DNA of 64,000 nt. Origin: Sediminitomix flava (lineage in GTDB: Bacteria > Bacteroidota > Bacteroidia > Cytophagales > Flammeovirgaceae). The notes under the pieces are model-generated. The model ran no database searches and was not told the origin of the DNA. It was given only the letters and a program-made list of their open reading frames with translations. The stretch's first letter is position 1. Each line of letters begins with the position of its first letter. The stretch is taken from NCBI RefSeq assembly GCF_003149185.1, contig NZ_QGDO01000002.1, positions 310,001 to 374,000 of the forward strand, read 5' to 3'. This document shows positions 49,113-58,219 of this stretch, piece by piece. Made by a program: the position numbers and the translations under genes.

Positions 49113-49581
49113 CCTTTATGTTTTTTTACACTCCGTTAACAAAGTCTCAAACGAGCCTAAAATTATAAAAAACCTTCCTATTCTCTAATTTTAAATGTTA
49201 ATCAATACAGATGATTTACATCCTAAGATTACACCTTCAAACATTTACAAAAAAGACTTTAGGAAAGATCACACACATTACTAATGACTTATCAAGTAAT
49301 CAGAAGATCATTATCTATAATGCGGGGAAATAATAAAAAAGAATAAACTTTACTTTCACGTACATTCTTTTTTAAGATTAATAAATTAGAATTTCCGCGT
49401 TATTCATTTATAAACTACAAGTTCCATCCCCCACTTTATGACATTCTGGATAGTATGGTGGTCATACTCACTCCTACCTAATAAATCTTTAAAACTGTCA
49501 ATTAGTATTAAATGTCATTCTCAAAAAAGCTATTTGTTTTAGTTTACACTACATGGTGGTTTAATGATAGCTATGTTTTAT
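49113..49581. other. 469-bp intergenic region
   Basis: AT-rich gap between two minus-strand genes. It holds a weak AT-only inverted repeat (AAAAAAGAAT/ATTCTTTTTT, 49,334-49,373), a 6-bp hairpin AGTATG/CATACT (49,452-49,468) and a 40-codon plus-strand frame at 49,211-49,333. None is convincing as a gene. Confidence 0.45.
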
Positions 49582-50043
49582 TTAGTATAAAGTTGCAAAA
49601 ACATCTTTTGCATCCTCCCAAAACTCATTCAATTTTAAGATTCTTGGTTTTAGAAAAGCATATATATCTGCATGATCGCTTTCTCTAAATAAGTTAACTC
49701 CATGTAACTCTGTATATATACAAGAAACAGTTTGCCCCATTTCATTTGTTGAATGTAATTCCCACTCCCATTCTTCCCCCAAGAGGTTATGTAAGTAGGT
49801 TTTCATTTCTTCAAATTGATCAAAAAAGATTTCCTGAATATCTGGGTCTTTATGCGTCAAATAAATACCAATACTTGCTTTCTTCTTATCGGCATCCATT
49901 TTAAAAAAGATATTCTTGACTCCTGTCTTGTAGTTCGTCCAGTTTATCCTCTTTCCTTCTCCTGAAGTATAAGGCCTAAGCATCTTCCCAAACTTGGTCC
50001 AAAACTCACTTCTAATTCTCGATGCTTCTTCTTTAGAAAACAT
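49582..50043 (-). CDS. DUF4268-type small protein
   Basis: A 153-residue cytoplasmic protein with no signal peptide. It resembles the DUF4268 family: an opening helix (SRIRSEFWTKFG), KMDADKKKASIGIYLTH, a YLHNLLGEEWEWE segment and a C-terminal KPRILKLNEFWEDAKDVF helix. DUF4268 occurs alone or attached to nuclease-like modules; no catalytic motif is visible in this stand-alone copy and its role is unknown. It lies 84 bp after the AraC-type regulator gene on the same strand. Confidence 0.8.
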   Translation of the reverse strand: MFSKEEASRIRSEFWTKFGKMLRPYTSGEGKRINWTNYKTGVKNIFFKMDADKKKASIGIYLTHKDPDIQEIFFDQFEEMKTYLHNLLGEEWEWELHSTNEMGQTVSCIYTELHGVNLFRESDHADIYAFLKPRILKLNEFWEDAKDVFATLY

Positions 50044-50075
50044 ATATTGTCTCTTTTTACTTCTTAAACTAGCCT

Positions 50076-50083
50076 CAAAGATA
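50076..50083 (-). promoter_or_regulatory. Possible -7 element of the DUF4268 gene
   Basis: TATCTTTG on the minus strand matches TAnnTTTG exactly, 32 bp before the start; no -33 TTG at the right distance. Confidence 0.3.
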
Positions 50084-50127
50084 GATACAATGTATTATTT
50101 TAATACTATGTTTTAATTAGTTTTTAC

Positions 50128-51282
50128 TTAAGACGCAGCTGCACTCATTTCTTTTCTGTATACCGAGGGTGTTTTTCCTGTATTTTGTTTGAACAAAGAA
50201 TTGAAAGTAGATTTTGAATTAAACCCACAATCAAATGCTATGGCTAGAATTGTCAGATGACTATTTGAAGGGTCAATCAACTTTTTCTTAACCTCATCAA
50301 TCCTATATTCATTGACAAAAGTATAAAAGTTTTTATCGATTACAGTATTTAAAAGCTGTGTGAGGTAATGCCTAGAAATCCCTAAATGCTCTGCCAAATC
50401 TTGAATGTTTAACTCAGAATTCAAATATGGTTTTTGAGCCTCCATATATTGAATAAGCTTATTTTCATAAACTTTAAGATCATCAGCTTTCAAGCCTGAC
50501 CTTTCATATTTTGCTACATCTTTTTTCTCTTCCTCTTCTTTTTCCTCAGCCTCAACATCATCTTCAGATTCATATAAATCGGAATGATAAAGAGCTTTTT
50601 GCTTCGCTCCATAATAAGTAATTGAGAATGCAAAAATCACTAAGCCTATGTTAGAGATCACTCCTGGTGATAATAACATATCCCGAGAATTCAGTGAAAG
50701 AAAGTATGCACCAAAGCCCCAAACCACAGGAATAATATTGATTGTTAGATAAGAGAATAAGATTATCCTTAACCAACTCAAGGTCACACTCCCATCGCTA
50801 TAAGAAAAAGAATCTCGAATTTTAGCATTATGGTTAATAACAAGGATTATAACGATGACCGCATACACAAAAAATGAAGTGATATAACTCACAAGTACAA
50901 GCAGTCGGAACCAAAGGTAATCATCCACTCGAAAGAACTTACCTTCGTCCATTACAAGATCATCTTTCAGATAGAAACCAATAAGAAATATAATGAGTGC
51001 TGGTAAAAAGTGAAGCCAGTCATACTTTTTCCAAGCTTGTTTTATAGCTATAAGATTTCTGGTATAAAGTAGTAAAAGTGGACCAGAACAAAGAGGAAGA
51101 AAAATAGATACAGGAGAGGAAAGATCTTTGGTATACAAATACTCAACTAAGCCTTCCACCCCTGCCAATATCAACCATGCAGCTAAAAGGTAATCGGATA
51201 ACCTTTTACGATCTTTATTGAAGATCACAACAGCTCCAAAGAAACATTGTACGATACCTATGTGCAGTAAAAATTCTCTCAT
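50128..51282 (-). CDS. Seven-helix membrane protein with cytoplasmic AraC-type HTH
   Basis: A 384-residue protein. Seven hydrophobic helices fill residues 1-235 (for example FLLHIGIVQCFFGAVVIF, WLHFLPALIIFLIGFYL, NIGLVIFAFSITYYG). An acidic linker (EEKEEEEKKD, about 245-255) follows, then a double helix-turn-helix AraC domain (about 275-378) with LNIQDLAEHLGISRHYLTQL and the second-helix signature FDCGFNSKSTFNSLFKQNTG. It is therefore a membrane-bound transcription regulator that could sense an envelope or lipid signal and bind DNA directly. Targets are unknown; purU lies 76 bp upstream on the same strand. Confidence 0.9.
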   Translation of the reverse strand: MREFLLHIGIVQCFFGAVVIFNKDRKRLSDYLLAAWLILAGVEGLVEYLYTKDLSSPVSIFLPLCSGPLLLLYTRNLIAIKQAWKKYDWLHFLPALIIFLIGFYLKDDLVMDEGKFFRVDDYLWFRLLVLVSYITSFFVYAVIVIILVINHNAKIRDSFSYSDGSVTLSWLRIILFSYLTINIIPVVWGFGAYFLSLNSRDMLLSPGVISNIGLVIFAFSITYYGAKQKALYHSDLYESEDDVEAEEKEEEEKKDVAKYERSGLKADDLKVYENKLIQYMEAQKPYLNSELNIQDLAEHLGISRHYLTQLLNTVIDKNFYTFVNEYRIDEVKKKLIDPSNSHLTILAIAFDCGFNSKSTFNSLFKQNTGKTPSVYRKEMSAAAS

Positions 51283-51358
51283 AACCGTAAATATATCCTC
51301 TCATTCGATGATATCCTTCCTACGGATAAGGTTTTTCACTTATTAACGAAATAACAAA

Positions 51359-52222
51359 TTATTCGAAAATCACCGTACGATTCTGAAAGGCTAGCAACTT
51401 GTGATTAATATGATACCAAATAGCTCTAGATAGAACAATTTTTTCTACATCTTTCCCCTTTCTAATCAAATCTTTAACTTCATCAGCATGGCTAATTTTA
51501 GCAATATCCTGTTCAATAATTGGCCCCGCATCCAAATCTTCGGTCACATAATGGCTAGTCGCACCAATCAACTTCACTCCTCTGTTATGAGCTGCATGAT
51601 ATGGTTTAGCCCCAACAAATGCAGGAAGGAAAGAATGATGAATATTGATAATCTTTAATGGGAATTTTTCTAAGAACTTAGGAGTGATAATCTGCATATA
51701 TCGAGCAAGAACAATAAAATCTACATTGTACTTTTCCATCAACTCCAATTGCTTTGCTTCCGCTTCTTCTTTAGTTTCTTTTGTTATTGGTACATACTCA
51801 AAAGGAATATCAAAACGCTTTGCTATTTTCTCAAGTTGAGGATGATTACCGACTATCACAGGAATTTCTACTTTCCACTCTCCAGACTCCATTCTATACA
51901 AAATATCATACAGACAATGAGACATTTTTGAAACAAAAACAGCCATTCTAGGTGTATGGGAAGAAAAATGCAATTCAAAGCTCATCTGATAGCGTGTAGC
52001 TACAAGTGTATTGAAATAGTCATGTAGTTTTTTCTTTGGAATTATAAACTGATCATAATCAAATTCGATTCTCATAAAAAATCGGTCTTGATCACGATCA
52101 ACATGCTGATCCAAATAAATAATATTCCCTCTGTTTTCATGAATAAAACTTGTGACGGCCGTCACTATCCCTGCCTGATCGGCACAGTGCATAAGAAGGA
52201 TTGCTGTTTCTGATTGTTGCAT
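51359..52222 (-). CDS. purU: Formyltetrahydrofolate deformylase
   Basis: A 287-residue cytoplasmic enzyme hydrolysing 10-formyl-THF to THF and formate, balancing one-carbon pools and feeding formate to purine synthesis. The N-terminal ACT domain (about 1-85, opening ILLMHCADQAGIV) precedes a formyltransferase-fold domain with ARYMQIITP, INIHHSFLPAFVGAKPYHAA (N193, H195) and SHYVTEDLDAGPII, containing the catalytic Asp231. The length and the ACT domain separate it from PurN. No gene of the same pathway is adjacent. Confidence 0.95.
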   Translation of the reverse strand: MQQSETAILLMHCADQAGIVTAVTSFIHENRGNIIYLDQHVDRDQDRFFMRIEFDYDQFIIPKKKLHDYFNTLVATRYQMSFELHFSSHTPRMAVFVSKMSHCLYDILYRMESGEWKVEIPVIVGNHPQLEKIAKRFDIPFEYVPITKETKEEAEAKQLELMEKYNVDFIVLARYMQIITPKFLEKFPLKIINIHHSFLPAFVGAKPYHAAHNRGVKLIGATSHYVTEDLDAGPIIEQDIAKISHADEVKDLIRKGKDVEKIVLSRAIWYHINHKLLAFQNRTVIFE

Positions 52223-52343
52223 AGTTTATATCAAATAACTTAAAATTACAATATCAACATTAAATAAGGTCAATATCTAAATAATTAACAACAGAAACTC
52301 GATTTCATTAACAAAAGCAAAACAAAATTGAGAAAGATTTAAT

Positions 52344-53459
52344 CTATAGCCCAAATCGATACTGTAAACCACCTATAAATTGAGTTCGTTCTCCTAAGAA
52401 CCCGACTTCTCCTCTGATCATCCAATGTTTGTTGTGTTGATACTGTGCTCCAATTATAAAATTCCAATTTTCTTTCTGACGTTTATCTAAACTGTATTGT
52501 ATCGACGAACTTGGCAAACGATTAACAGCATCATCCAAACGTGTCAACAATTCGTTTGCATTTCCTAGAAGTTCATTAGTTCTATCATACAGCTTCTGAT
52601 TTAAACGTTGTTGTGCTGGCGTCAGACTTTCCCACCAATCATCTACTTGTTGTTGTCTTGTTTCAACGGCTTCCAAACCACTGTCTATACGTTCTCCTAA
52701 ACTTCCATCTTGTGGCAACACATCTTCTAATTGAATACTTCCTTGTGTATCGCTTCTTATTTCTACACGGAACCCTCCAACCCAAGCAGATATATTCCGG
52801 TCTTTCTTTTTAAAATTATAGGTTTTACCCAACCTTGGCCCAAAAACATAGGAAAAAGCAGGACGTTCTAGCTCTTGGATATCAGTCCAAGAAAAATTCA
52901 TATCTAAAGCCAACCAACCTCCTCCAATACCTATGGTTGGTGTTATCCCAAAACCAAAGGTAGTTGCATCAAATTCGGCTTTTGTTTTATACCTAAAGAC
53001 TTCTTCAAAACTTTCTTGATTAGGAATAAATACACTGAAATCTACTTCCGTAGAAGTTTGAGAGGTAGCCACAATTCCGTATACATTCAGAAAAGGAAGA
53101 AGCCATATATCTGGTCTAAAATTTAAACCTTGCGTAGTCGCGGTAGCATTGTTAAAACGAACAATTTCATCCAATTCAATCAACCTACTATTATTCACCC
53201 CAACTTTCAGGTTATCAATTACAATTTCTGACTCTTGCCATAGGTAATTAATCCCTAAACCTGCTGAGTATGGCAACTCAAATCCTGCGGCAGTAGCCTT
53301 CTTTCCCAGAATTGGCAAGACGTAAGGATATTCTGAACTCATCAAACTATCTCGTAATTCTTCATTTTTTTTACCCACTACTTTATCACTATAGACTTGG
53401 GCATTGGCTACATACGAAAGTGAGCAAAATATTAAGAGACAGAGAATAATTCTATTCAT
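52344..53459 (-). CDS. Outer-membrane barrel protein with helical insert
   Basis: A 371-residue protein with a signal peptide ending YVANAQ (residue about 21). Barrel-like strands cover about 45-250 (for example PYSAGLGINYLWQES, TFGFGITPTIGIGGGWLALDMNFSW). A helical, charged segment (about 265-315, with QQVDDWWESLTPAQQRL and NELLTRLDDAVNRL) interrupts. Final strands end in QYRFGL, a typical barrel terminus. I do not recognise the family; it could be a porin-like or assembly factor. It is transcribed alone, 121 bp before purU on the same strand. Confidence 0.82.
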   Translation of the reverse strand: MNRIILCLLIFCSLSYVANAQVYSDKVVGKKNEELRDSLMSSEYPYVLPILGKKATAAGFELPYSAGLGINYLWQESEIVIDNLKVGVNNSRLIELDEIVRFNNATATTQGLNFRPDIWLLPFLNVYGIVATSQTSTEVDFSVFIPNQESFEEVFRYKTKAEFDATTFGFGITPTIGIGGGWLALDMNFSWTDIQELERPAFSYVFGPRLGKTYNFKKKDRNISAWVGGFRVEIRSDTQGSIQLEDVLPQDGSLGERIDSGLEAVETRQQQVDDWWESLTPAQQRLNQKLYDRTNELLGNANELLTRLDDAVNRLPSSSIQYSLDKRQKENWNFIIGAQYQHNKHWMIRGEVGFLGERTQFIGGLQYRFGL

Positions 53460-53735
53460 CGGATGCTATTTGAGAATTGACATTTTAGAGAACTATAAAA
53501 ATTAATGATTTGAGCTTTAAAAAAACCTTCTTCTCATGTATTGAATTACTCACTCCTAGAATATGCCTAAAAGAATACTTTTAAGTGCTGTTCCTCTATT
53601 AAAAGACTAATAGCTTTCCTCTCATCTTCTTTCTGAAACAAAAATGATAACGCATTTCCTTTACTTAAAGGCACTATTTACAATTCTCTTTTTGTTTGAT
53701 TCTTAGATTCTACTTCTAACTCAAAAACTACTCAA

Positions 53736-54530
53736 ATGAACAAAATGATTGTAGCCGTATTCGATACGGAAGAAAAAGCTTTCAAAGGATTAACTGCTCT
53801 AAAAGAACTACACAAAAGTGGAGATATCAGTCTGTATTCCGCTTCAGTAGTCCACAAAAATCAAGAAGGAAAAGCTGAACTGAAAGAAGAAGGAGAAAAA
53901 GGACCATTGGGTTCTGCGGTAGGAATGTTAACAGGTGCTTTCATTGGAATATTGGGAGGACCTGTAGGTATGGCTTTTGGTGCATCTGCAGGTCTATTGG
54001 GAGGCGCACTCTACGACATCGATCAGTCTGGTGTAGACACTGGCTTCATGGAAGAAGTTGCTGGTATTTTGTCAAATGGAAAAACAGCAATCATCGCTGA
54101 AGTTGAAGAAGGCTGGAAAGTTCCTGTTGATACTCGACTTGAAGAACTCGATGCAGTCATTTTCAGAAGACATCGTTCAGAAGTAATTGATGATCAACTA
54201 AGACGTGAATCGGAAGCTTTGAACGCTGAAATAGATGAACTAAAGGAAGAATGGAATGAGTCTACAGATGAAATGAAAGCTGATATTGAAAAGCATCTTG
54301 AAAATTCAAAGAAGAAGCTTGAGACCATGAAATTTACCATTCAGAAAAAATTGGAAAATACTCAAGAAGAATCATCAGCTAAAATCATAGAAATTGAGAA
54401 TCAGATTCAAGCCGCTAGTGATCGAAAAAAGAAGAAACTTGAAAAGCGTAAAGTTGAACTTGAGAAAAAATACAATGATCAAGTAGTGAAGCTAAAAGAA
54501 GCACTCAATTTCACAGATTCAGCAGCCTAA
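53736..54530 (+). CDS. DUF1269-type protein with long C-terminal coiled coil
   Basis: A 264-residue protein. Residues 1-160 match the DUF1269 pattern: an MNKMIVAVFDTEEKAFKGL strand-helix opening, a glycine-rich hydrophobic stretch SAVGMLTGAFIGILGGPVGMAFG (shown in part; about 65-95, possibly membrane-associated) and the TAIIAEVEEGW strand. Residues about 160-260 are a charged coiled coil rich in K and E, absent from the usual DUF1269 size of about 160 aa. The function of the family is unknown; stress or membrane association is sometimes proposed. It is monocistronic with a terminator. Confidence 0.85.
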   Translation: MNKMIVAVFDTEEKAFKGLTALKELHKSGDISLYSASVVHKNQEGKAELKEEGEKGPLGSAVGMLTGAFIGILGGPVGMAFGASAGLLGGALYDIDQSGVDTGFMEEVAGILSNGKTAIIAEVEEGWKVPVDTRLEELDAVIFRRHRSEVIDDQLRRESEALNAEIDELKEEWNESTDEMKADIEKHLENSKKKLETMKFTIQKKLENTQEESSAKIIEIENQIQAASDRKKKKLEKRKVELEKKYNDQVVKLKEALNFTDSAA

Positions 54531-54548
54531 AACTAAAAAATAGAACTT

Positions 54549-54582
54549 AGAGCTATGTTTGTAAAAAACATGGCTCTTTTTT
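54549..54582 (+). terminator. Terminator of the DUF1269 gene
   Basis: Twelve-pair stem (one U-G pair) AGAGCTATGTTT/AAACATGGCTCT with a 5-nt loop, followed by TTTTTT. Confidence 0.85.
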
Positions 54583-54726
54583 CACTCCTCTCTTTTATAG
54601 TACGAAAAACAAATTGGTGTTAACTATCTTAATTTCTCTTCACCAATAGAATCAATTTATATAGAAAGCTTTGTACTTTTGTGCTTTAGTAAGATCTACT
54701 CAAAGACAATTTAAAAGCGAGAGAAA

Positions 54727-56430
54727 GTGAGAAGTGAGCAAGAAATAGCACAAATGCAAAACTGTTTTAGAACCTTTGAAGGGAAAATTGATGATATAGA
54801 ATTACCAAAAAAATTCACTTTCCCATTTTATTACGAACCTCACCCCTTGTGCATTCAAGCCGCTAAAGAACTTCAGCATCATATTTCTACACAAACCGAT
54901 TGGACACATAACTTTGGACTGAACAAAGACCAAGAAGGAATGGTCATCGGAAAAATGTTTGGTGTATTAGTCGTAAGAAACAGCCAAAATCAGTTAGGAT
55001 ATTTAGCTGCATTCTCGGGTAAATTAGCCGATCAGAATCATCATAAAGGCTTTGTCCCTCCTGTCTTTGATATGCTTTCTAAAAACAGCTTTTTTCTAGA
55101 AGAGCAAGAACAAGTAAATGCCTTAAATGACAAGATTGAAAACCTTGAAAATGCTTTAGAATTAAAAGAAGCCCTACTTTTCTTTGAGTCAGAAAAAAGT
55201 TATGCTCAATCAGCTTTGGAAGAACAAAAACAAGTAATGAAAGCTGAAAAACAAGCTCGAAATCAACGAAGAAAAGAAGGAAAAGAAAACTTATCTGAAG
55301 AAGATTTTAGCGACTTAGAGAAAGAGCTTCAACAAGAAAGTATTAAAGGAAAAATCGTTTTAAAACACCTAAATCTTCATTGGAAAGAGCGTGTTGAAAA
55401 AGCTGAAAACAGTTACAATGAATTCATTCAAGAAATCAATCAACTGAAAAAAGAACGTAAACAGCGTTCTGCTAAGCTTCAAAGAAAACTTTTCGACCAA
55501 TACCAATTCTTAAATAAGGACAAGCAAAGAAAAGGGCTTTTCGAGATTTTTGAAAATACCACAAATGGAGTTCCTCCTGCTGCCGCTGGAGAATGTGCTG
55601 CTCCAAAACTTTTTCAATATGCCTTTGAAAATGACCTTGTGCCTGTTGCGATGGCAGAATTCTGGTGGGGAGCTTCTCCAAAATCAGAAATCAGAAAACA
55701 CGGCCAGTTTTACCCTTCTTGCAGAGGAAAATGCGAACCAATTTTAGGACATATGCTAGAAGGCATTGAAATGGATGAAAATCCGATGCTTACTAATCCT
55801 GCAACTAATAAAGAGCTTCCAATCGTATTTGAAGATGACTATCTTTTGGTTGTCAATAAGCCTCATGATTTTCTTTCGGTACCAGGTAAAACAATTCTTG
55901 ATTCCGTATATGCTCGAATGCGTGAGAAATTCCCGAATGCTTCTGGGCCTCTTATCGTTCACCGTTTGGACATGGCCACTTCTGGCTTAATGCTCATTGC
56001 TAAATCAGAGGAAATCTATAAAGACCTTCAAAGTCAATTCATCAACAGAACTGTCAAAAAAAGATATATAGCATTGCTTGACGGTGAAATTGAAGGAAAT
56101 TCTGGCGAAGTGAAATTACCTATTCGTGTAGACCTTGATGATAGACCAAGACAACTTGTTTGTTACGAATATGGAAAACATGCACATACCGAATGGGAAA
56201 AAATAGAGATGAAAGATGGTAAAACGAGAGTTCATTTCTATCCGATTACAGGACGAACACATCAATTAAGAGTACATTCTGCTCATTCCTTAGGATTAAA
56301 TAGTCCGATTGTTGGTGACGATTTGTATGGAACAAAAGCCAGTCGATTACATTTACATGCTGAAAAAATAGACTTCACTCATCCTATCAGTAAAGAGAGA
56401 CTTAGTATTCAGGTTGATCCAAACTTTTAG
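54727..56430 (+). CDS. RluA-family pseudouridine synthase with N-terminal extension
   Basis: A 567-residue protein. Residues about 355-560 form the RluA-type catalytic domain: VFEDDYLLVVNKPHDFLSVPG, HRLDMATSGLML with the catalytic Asp (about 415), RYIALLDG, and GRTHQLRVH. It should isomerise uridine in rRNA or tRNA; the site cannot be told. The first 330 residues are a folded N-terminal region (about 1-130), a charged coiled coil (about 130-265) and a segment with PPAAAGECAAPKL and SCRGKCEPILGHML. Such long RluA relatives are known in several phyla, with an unexplained N-terminus. The start is GTG 54727; a later ATG at codon 10 is possible. The 3' end overlaps the convergent histidine kinase gene by 29 bp. 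Confidence 0.92.
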   Translation: MRSEQEIAQMQNCFRTFEGKIDDIELPKKFTFPFYYEPHPLCIQAAKELQHHISTQTDWTHNFGLNKDQEGMVIGKMFGVLVVRNSQNQLGYLAAFSGKLADQNHHKGFVPPVFDMLSKNSFFLEEQEQVNALNDKIENLENALELKEALLFFESEKSYAQSALEEQKQVMKAEKQARNQRRKEGKENLSEEDFSDLEKELQQESIKGKIVLKHLNLHWKERVEKAENSYNEFIQEINQLKKERKQRSAKLQRKLFDQYQFLNKDKQRKGLFEIFENTTNGVPPAAAGECAAPKLFQYAFENDLVPVAMAEFWWGASPKSEIRKHGQFYPSCRGKCEPILGHMLEGIEMDENPMLTNPATNKELPIVFEDDYLLVVNKPHDFLSVPGKTILDSVYARMREKFPNASGPLIVHRLDMATSGLMLIAKSEEIYKDLQSQFINRTVKKRYIALLDGEIEGNSGEVKLPIRVDLDDRPRQLVCYEYGKHAHTEWEKIEMKDGKTRVHFYPITGRTHQLRVHSAHSLGLNSPIVGDDLYGTKASRLHLHAEKIDFTHPISKERLSIQVDPNF

Positions 56431-58084
56431 ATTGCTTTACTGAAGTAGCATTTGCAATTACATAAGGGAAACGAAGACTAACCTGAGTTCCTACATCTTT
56501 TGTACTCACAAAGTCAACCTTTCCTTTATGTAACCCTACAATATTTTTTACAAAGACTAATCCTAACCCTAAACCTTTAGAATTTTCAACTCCTTTCGCT
56601 CTAAAAAAAGGCTTTCCTATATTTTGTAAATCAGAGTCTGACATCCCAATACCAAAATCAATGATCTGAATTTTATAATACTCTTTCTCAAATTGAATAT
56701 TGATGATTGGATATTGCGAGGTATGAACTGAAAAGTTAAGTGCATTATTCAATAAATGAGTAAGCATCTCTTTAAACTTCAATTCTAGAACAGCTACTTT
56801 TCTAGATACTCCTTCAATATTTAATTCTACATTTCGAAACTTTTCTCCTTGAATTACAGACTCTATTAAATTAGAAATGTGTAACTCTTCAAATTCCACA
56901 TCAGCATTTTCTTCTTGAATCTCACTCAATAATAACAATGCCTGCATCATCTTTGTGAGGTGTTCAATTGATGTATCTACTTGTGTAAACTTCTTATTTA
57001 GAGAACTTTCCAATTTCGTAGACAAGGGGATTCGTGATAAATTAAGTCTGAGTAGTTCAGTTGCACTCGAAATTGTAGTTAGTGGTGTTCTGAATTGATG
57101 TGAAACCATCGAAATAAATTCATTTCTCAGCGTATTCAATTCTCGTTCTTTCTCTACGGACTTAGATAATTGATTTCTAGCTTTTACTTGTGAGGTTACT
57201 TCATGTATAATGAGATTCTTTGATTTCCCTTCATTAAAACTCTCATAGAAATGAATTTGAAGGTAAATTTCTTCTCCCGTCTTCAATTGAAACCTTTCCT
57301 CTTTAATCTTAACATCTTGACAAGATTCCAACTTCTTCGTGATTTTCACTAACAAAGAGAAAAAAGGTCTGTACCCATATTCTGGATCATAAACTTCACA
57401 TAAAGCCAAGGGTGAAGGACTCATATAACTTAAATCTCCTTTTTCATCAATTGTCGCCAATAGATAATCGTCTTTAATTGACTCAATTAATAATTTATAG
57501 GAAAGCTTTTGGCTAATTAGATCTGAATTAGATTTCTCTTCTTCTTTCTTAAAAATATAGATAAGTAATGCTAGAACAATTGAGTCAAAGAAAAACTGAT
57601 GTGTTCTTACCCCTTCAGCTACGACAGTCGGTTGGATTAGAGATGGATAAAATGTTTCCCCTAAAACAAGAAACGCTAATAAGGATAATAATATGAGATA
57701 AACATATTTATGCTTGGCTCTTGGAAATAAGTGCAATGAAAATATTAAGACCAGAATAAAAGTAAAACTACTTGTACCTGACAAACCTTCTTGCCACATC
57801 CACTCCAAAAAAATAAAAATAGACTGTCCACAAATCAGAAAGTACATAGCTGTACTTGTCTGTTTATAAAATCTACTAAGAACATATGCGATTGTAGAAG
57901 CTAATGACAGCACTAAAAAGCCATAAATAAAACCACCAATTTCACTTTTAGATGGATGGGTTACAAAAGCGAACATAGTTCCAAAACACCCTAAAAGTAA
58001 ACTAGTGTGAAATACCTTATCCTTGAAACTAAAGTCGTCGTCACTCCCTAAAAGTATCTCAAATTTCATATTGGAATTCAACAT
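56402..58084 (-). CDS. Membrane sensor histidine kinase
   Basis: A 560-residue inner-membrane kinase. About six hydrophobic segments lie within residues 25-195, then a PAS-like region (about 200-305, IDEKGDLSYMSPSP), a HisKA dimerisation domain with H-box SMVSHQFRTPLTT (His329), and an HATPase domain with N-box LLNNALNF, G1 DFGIGMSD and G2 GLGLGLVFVKNIV. There is no receiver domain and no response-regulator gene next to it, so it is an orphan kinase. The start at ATG 58084 or the ATG five codons later (MKFEILLG) are both possible. The signal is unknown. Confidence 0.93.
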   Translation of the reverse strand: MLNSNMKFEILLGSDDDFSFKDKVFHTSLLLGCFGTMFAFVTHPSKSEIGGFIYGFLVLSLASTIAYVLSRFYKQTSTAMYFLICGQSIFIFLEWMWQEGLSGTSSFTFILVLIFSLHLFPRAKHKYVYLILLSLLAFLVLGETFYPSLIQPTVVAEGVRTHQFFFDSIVLALLIYIFKKEEEKSNSDLISQKLSYKLLIESIKDDYLLATIDEKGDLSYMSPSPLALCEVYDPEYGYRPFFSLLVKITKKLESCQDVKIKEERFQLKTGEEIYLQIHFYESFNEGKSKNLIIHEVTSQVKARNQLSKSVEKERELNTLRNEFISMVSHQFRTPLTTISSATELLRLNLSRIPLSTKLESSLNKKFTQVDTSIEHLTKMMQALLLLSEIQEENADVEFEELHISNLIESVIQGEKFRNVELNIEGVSRKVAVLELKFKEMLTHLLNNALNFSVHTSQYPIINIQFEKEYYKIQIIDFGIGMSDSDLQNIGKPFFRAKGVENSKGLGLGLVFVKNIVGLHKGKVDFVSTKDVGTQVSLRFPYVIANATSVKQSKSLDQPEY

Positions 58085-58163
58085 TTAAACAACTTTCAAA
58101 ATGCAGATTCCTAATTGAAATCATTTCATCAAATACCTTTTAAAGAAACACAGGTAAGGAAAA

Positions 58164-58195
58164 ACAAAAAAAGGCTCACCATTTAGGTAAGCCTT
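58164..58195 (-). terminator. Terminator of the DUF368 gene
   Basis: Stem AAGGCTCACC/GGTAAGCCTT with one mismatch, a 5-nt loop and a T-run on the minus strand, 25 bp past the stop. Confidence 0.82.
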
Positions 58196-58219
58196 CTATA
58201 ATTATCTTAATATGATTGA

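Noticed and set aside
49211-49373. A 40-codon plus-strand frame followed by an AT-only inverted repeat
   Set aside because: No ribosome-binding signal, promoter or recognisable protein; such frames are common by chance in AT-rich DNA and the hairpin is all A/T.
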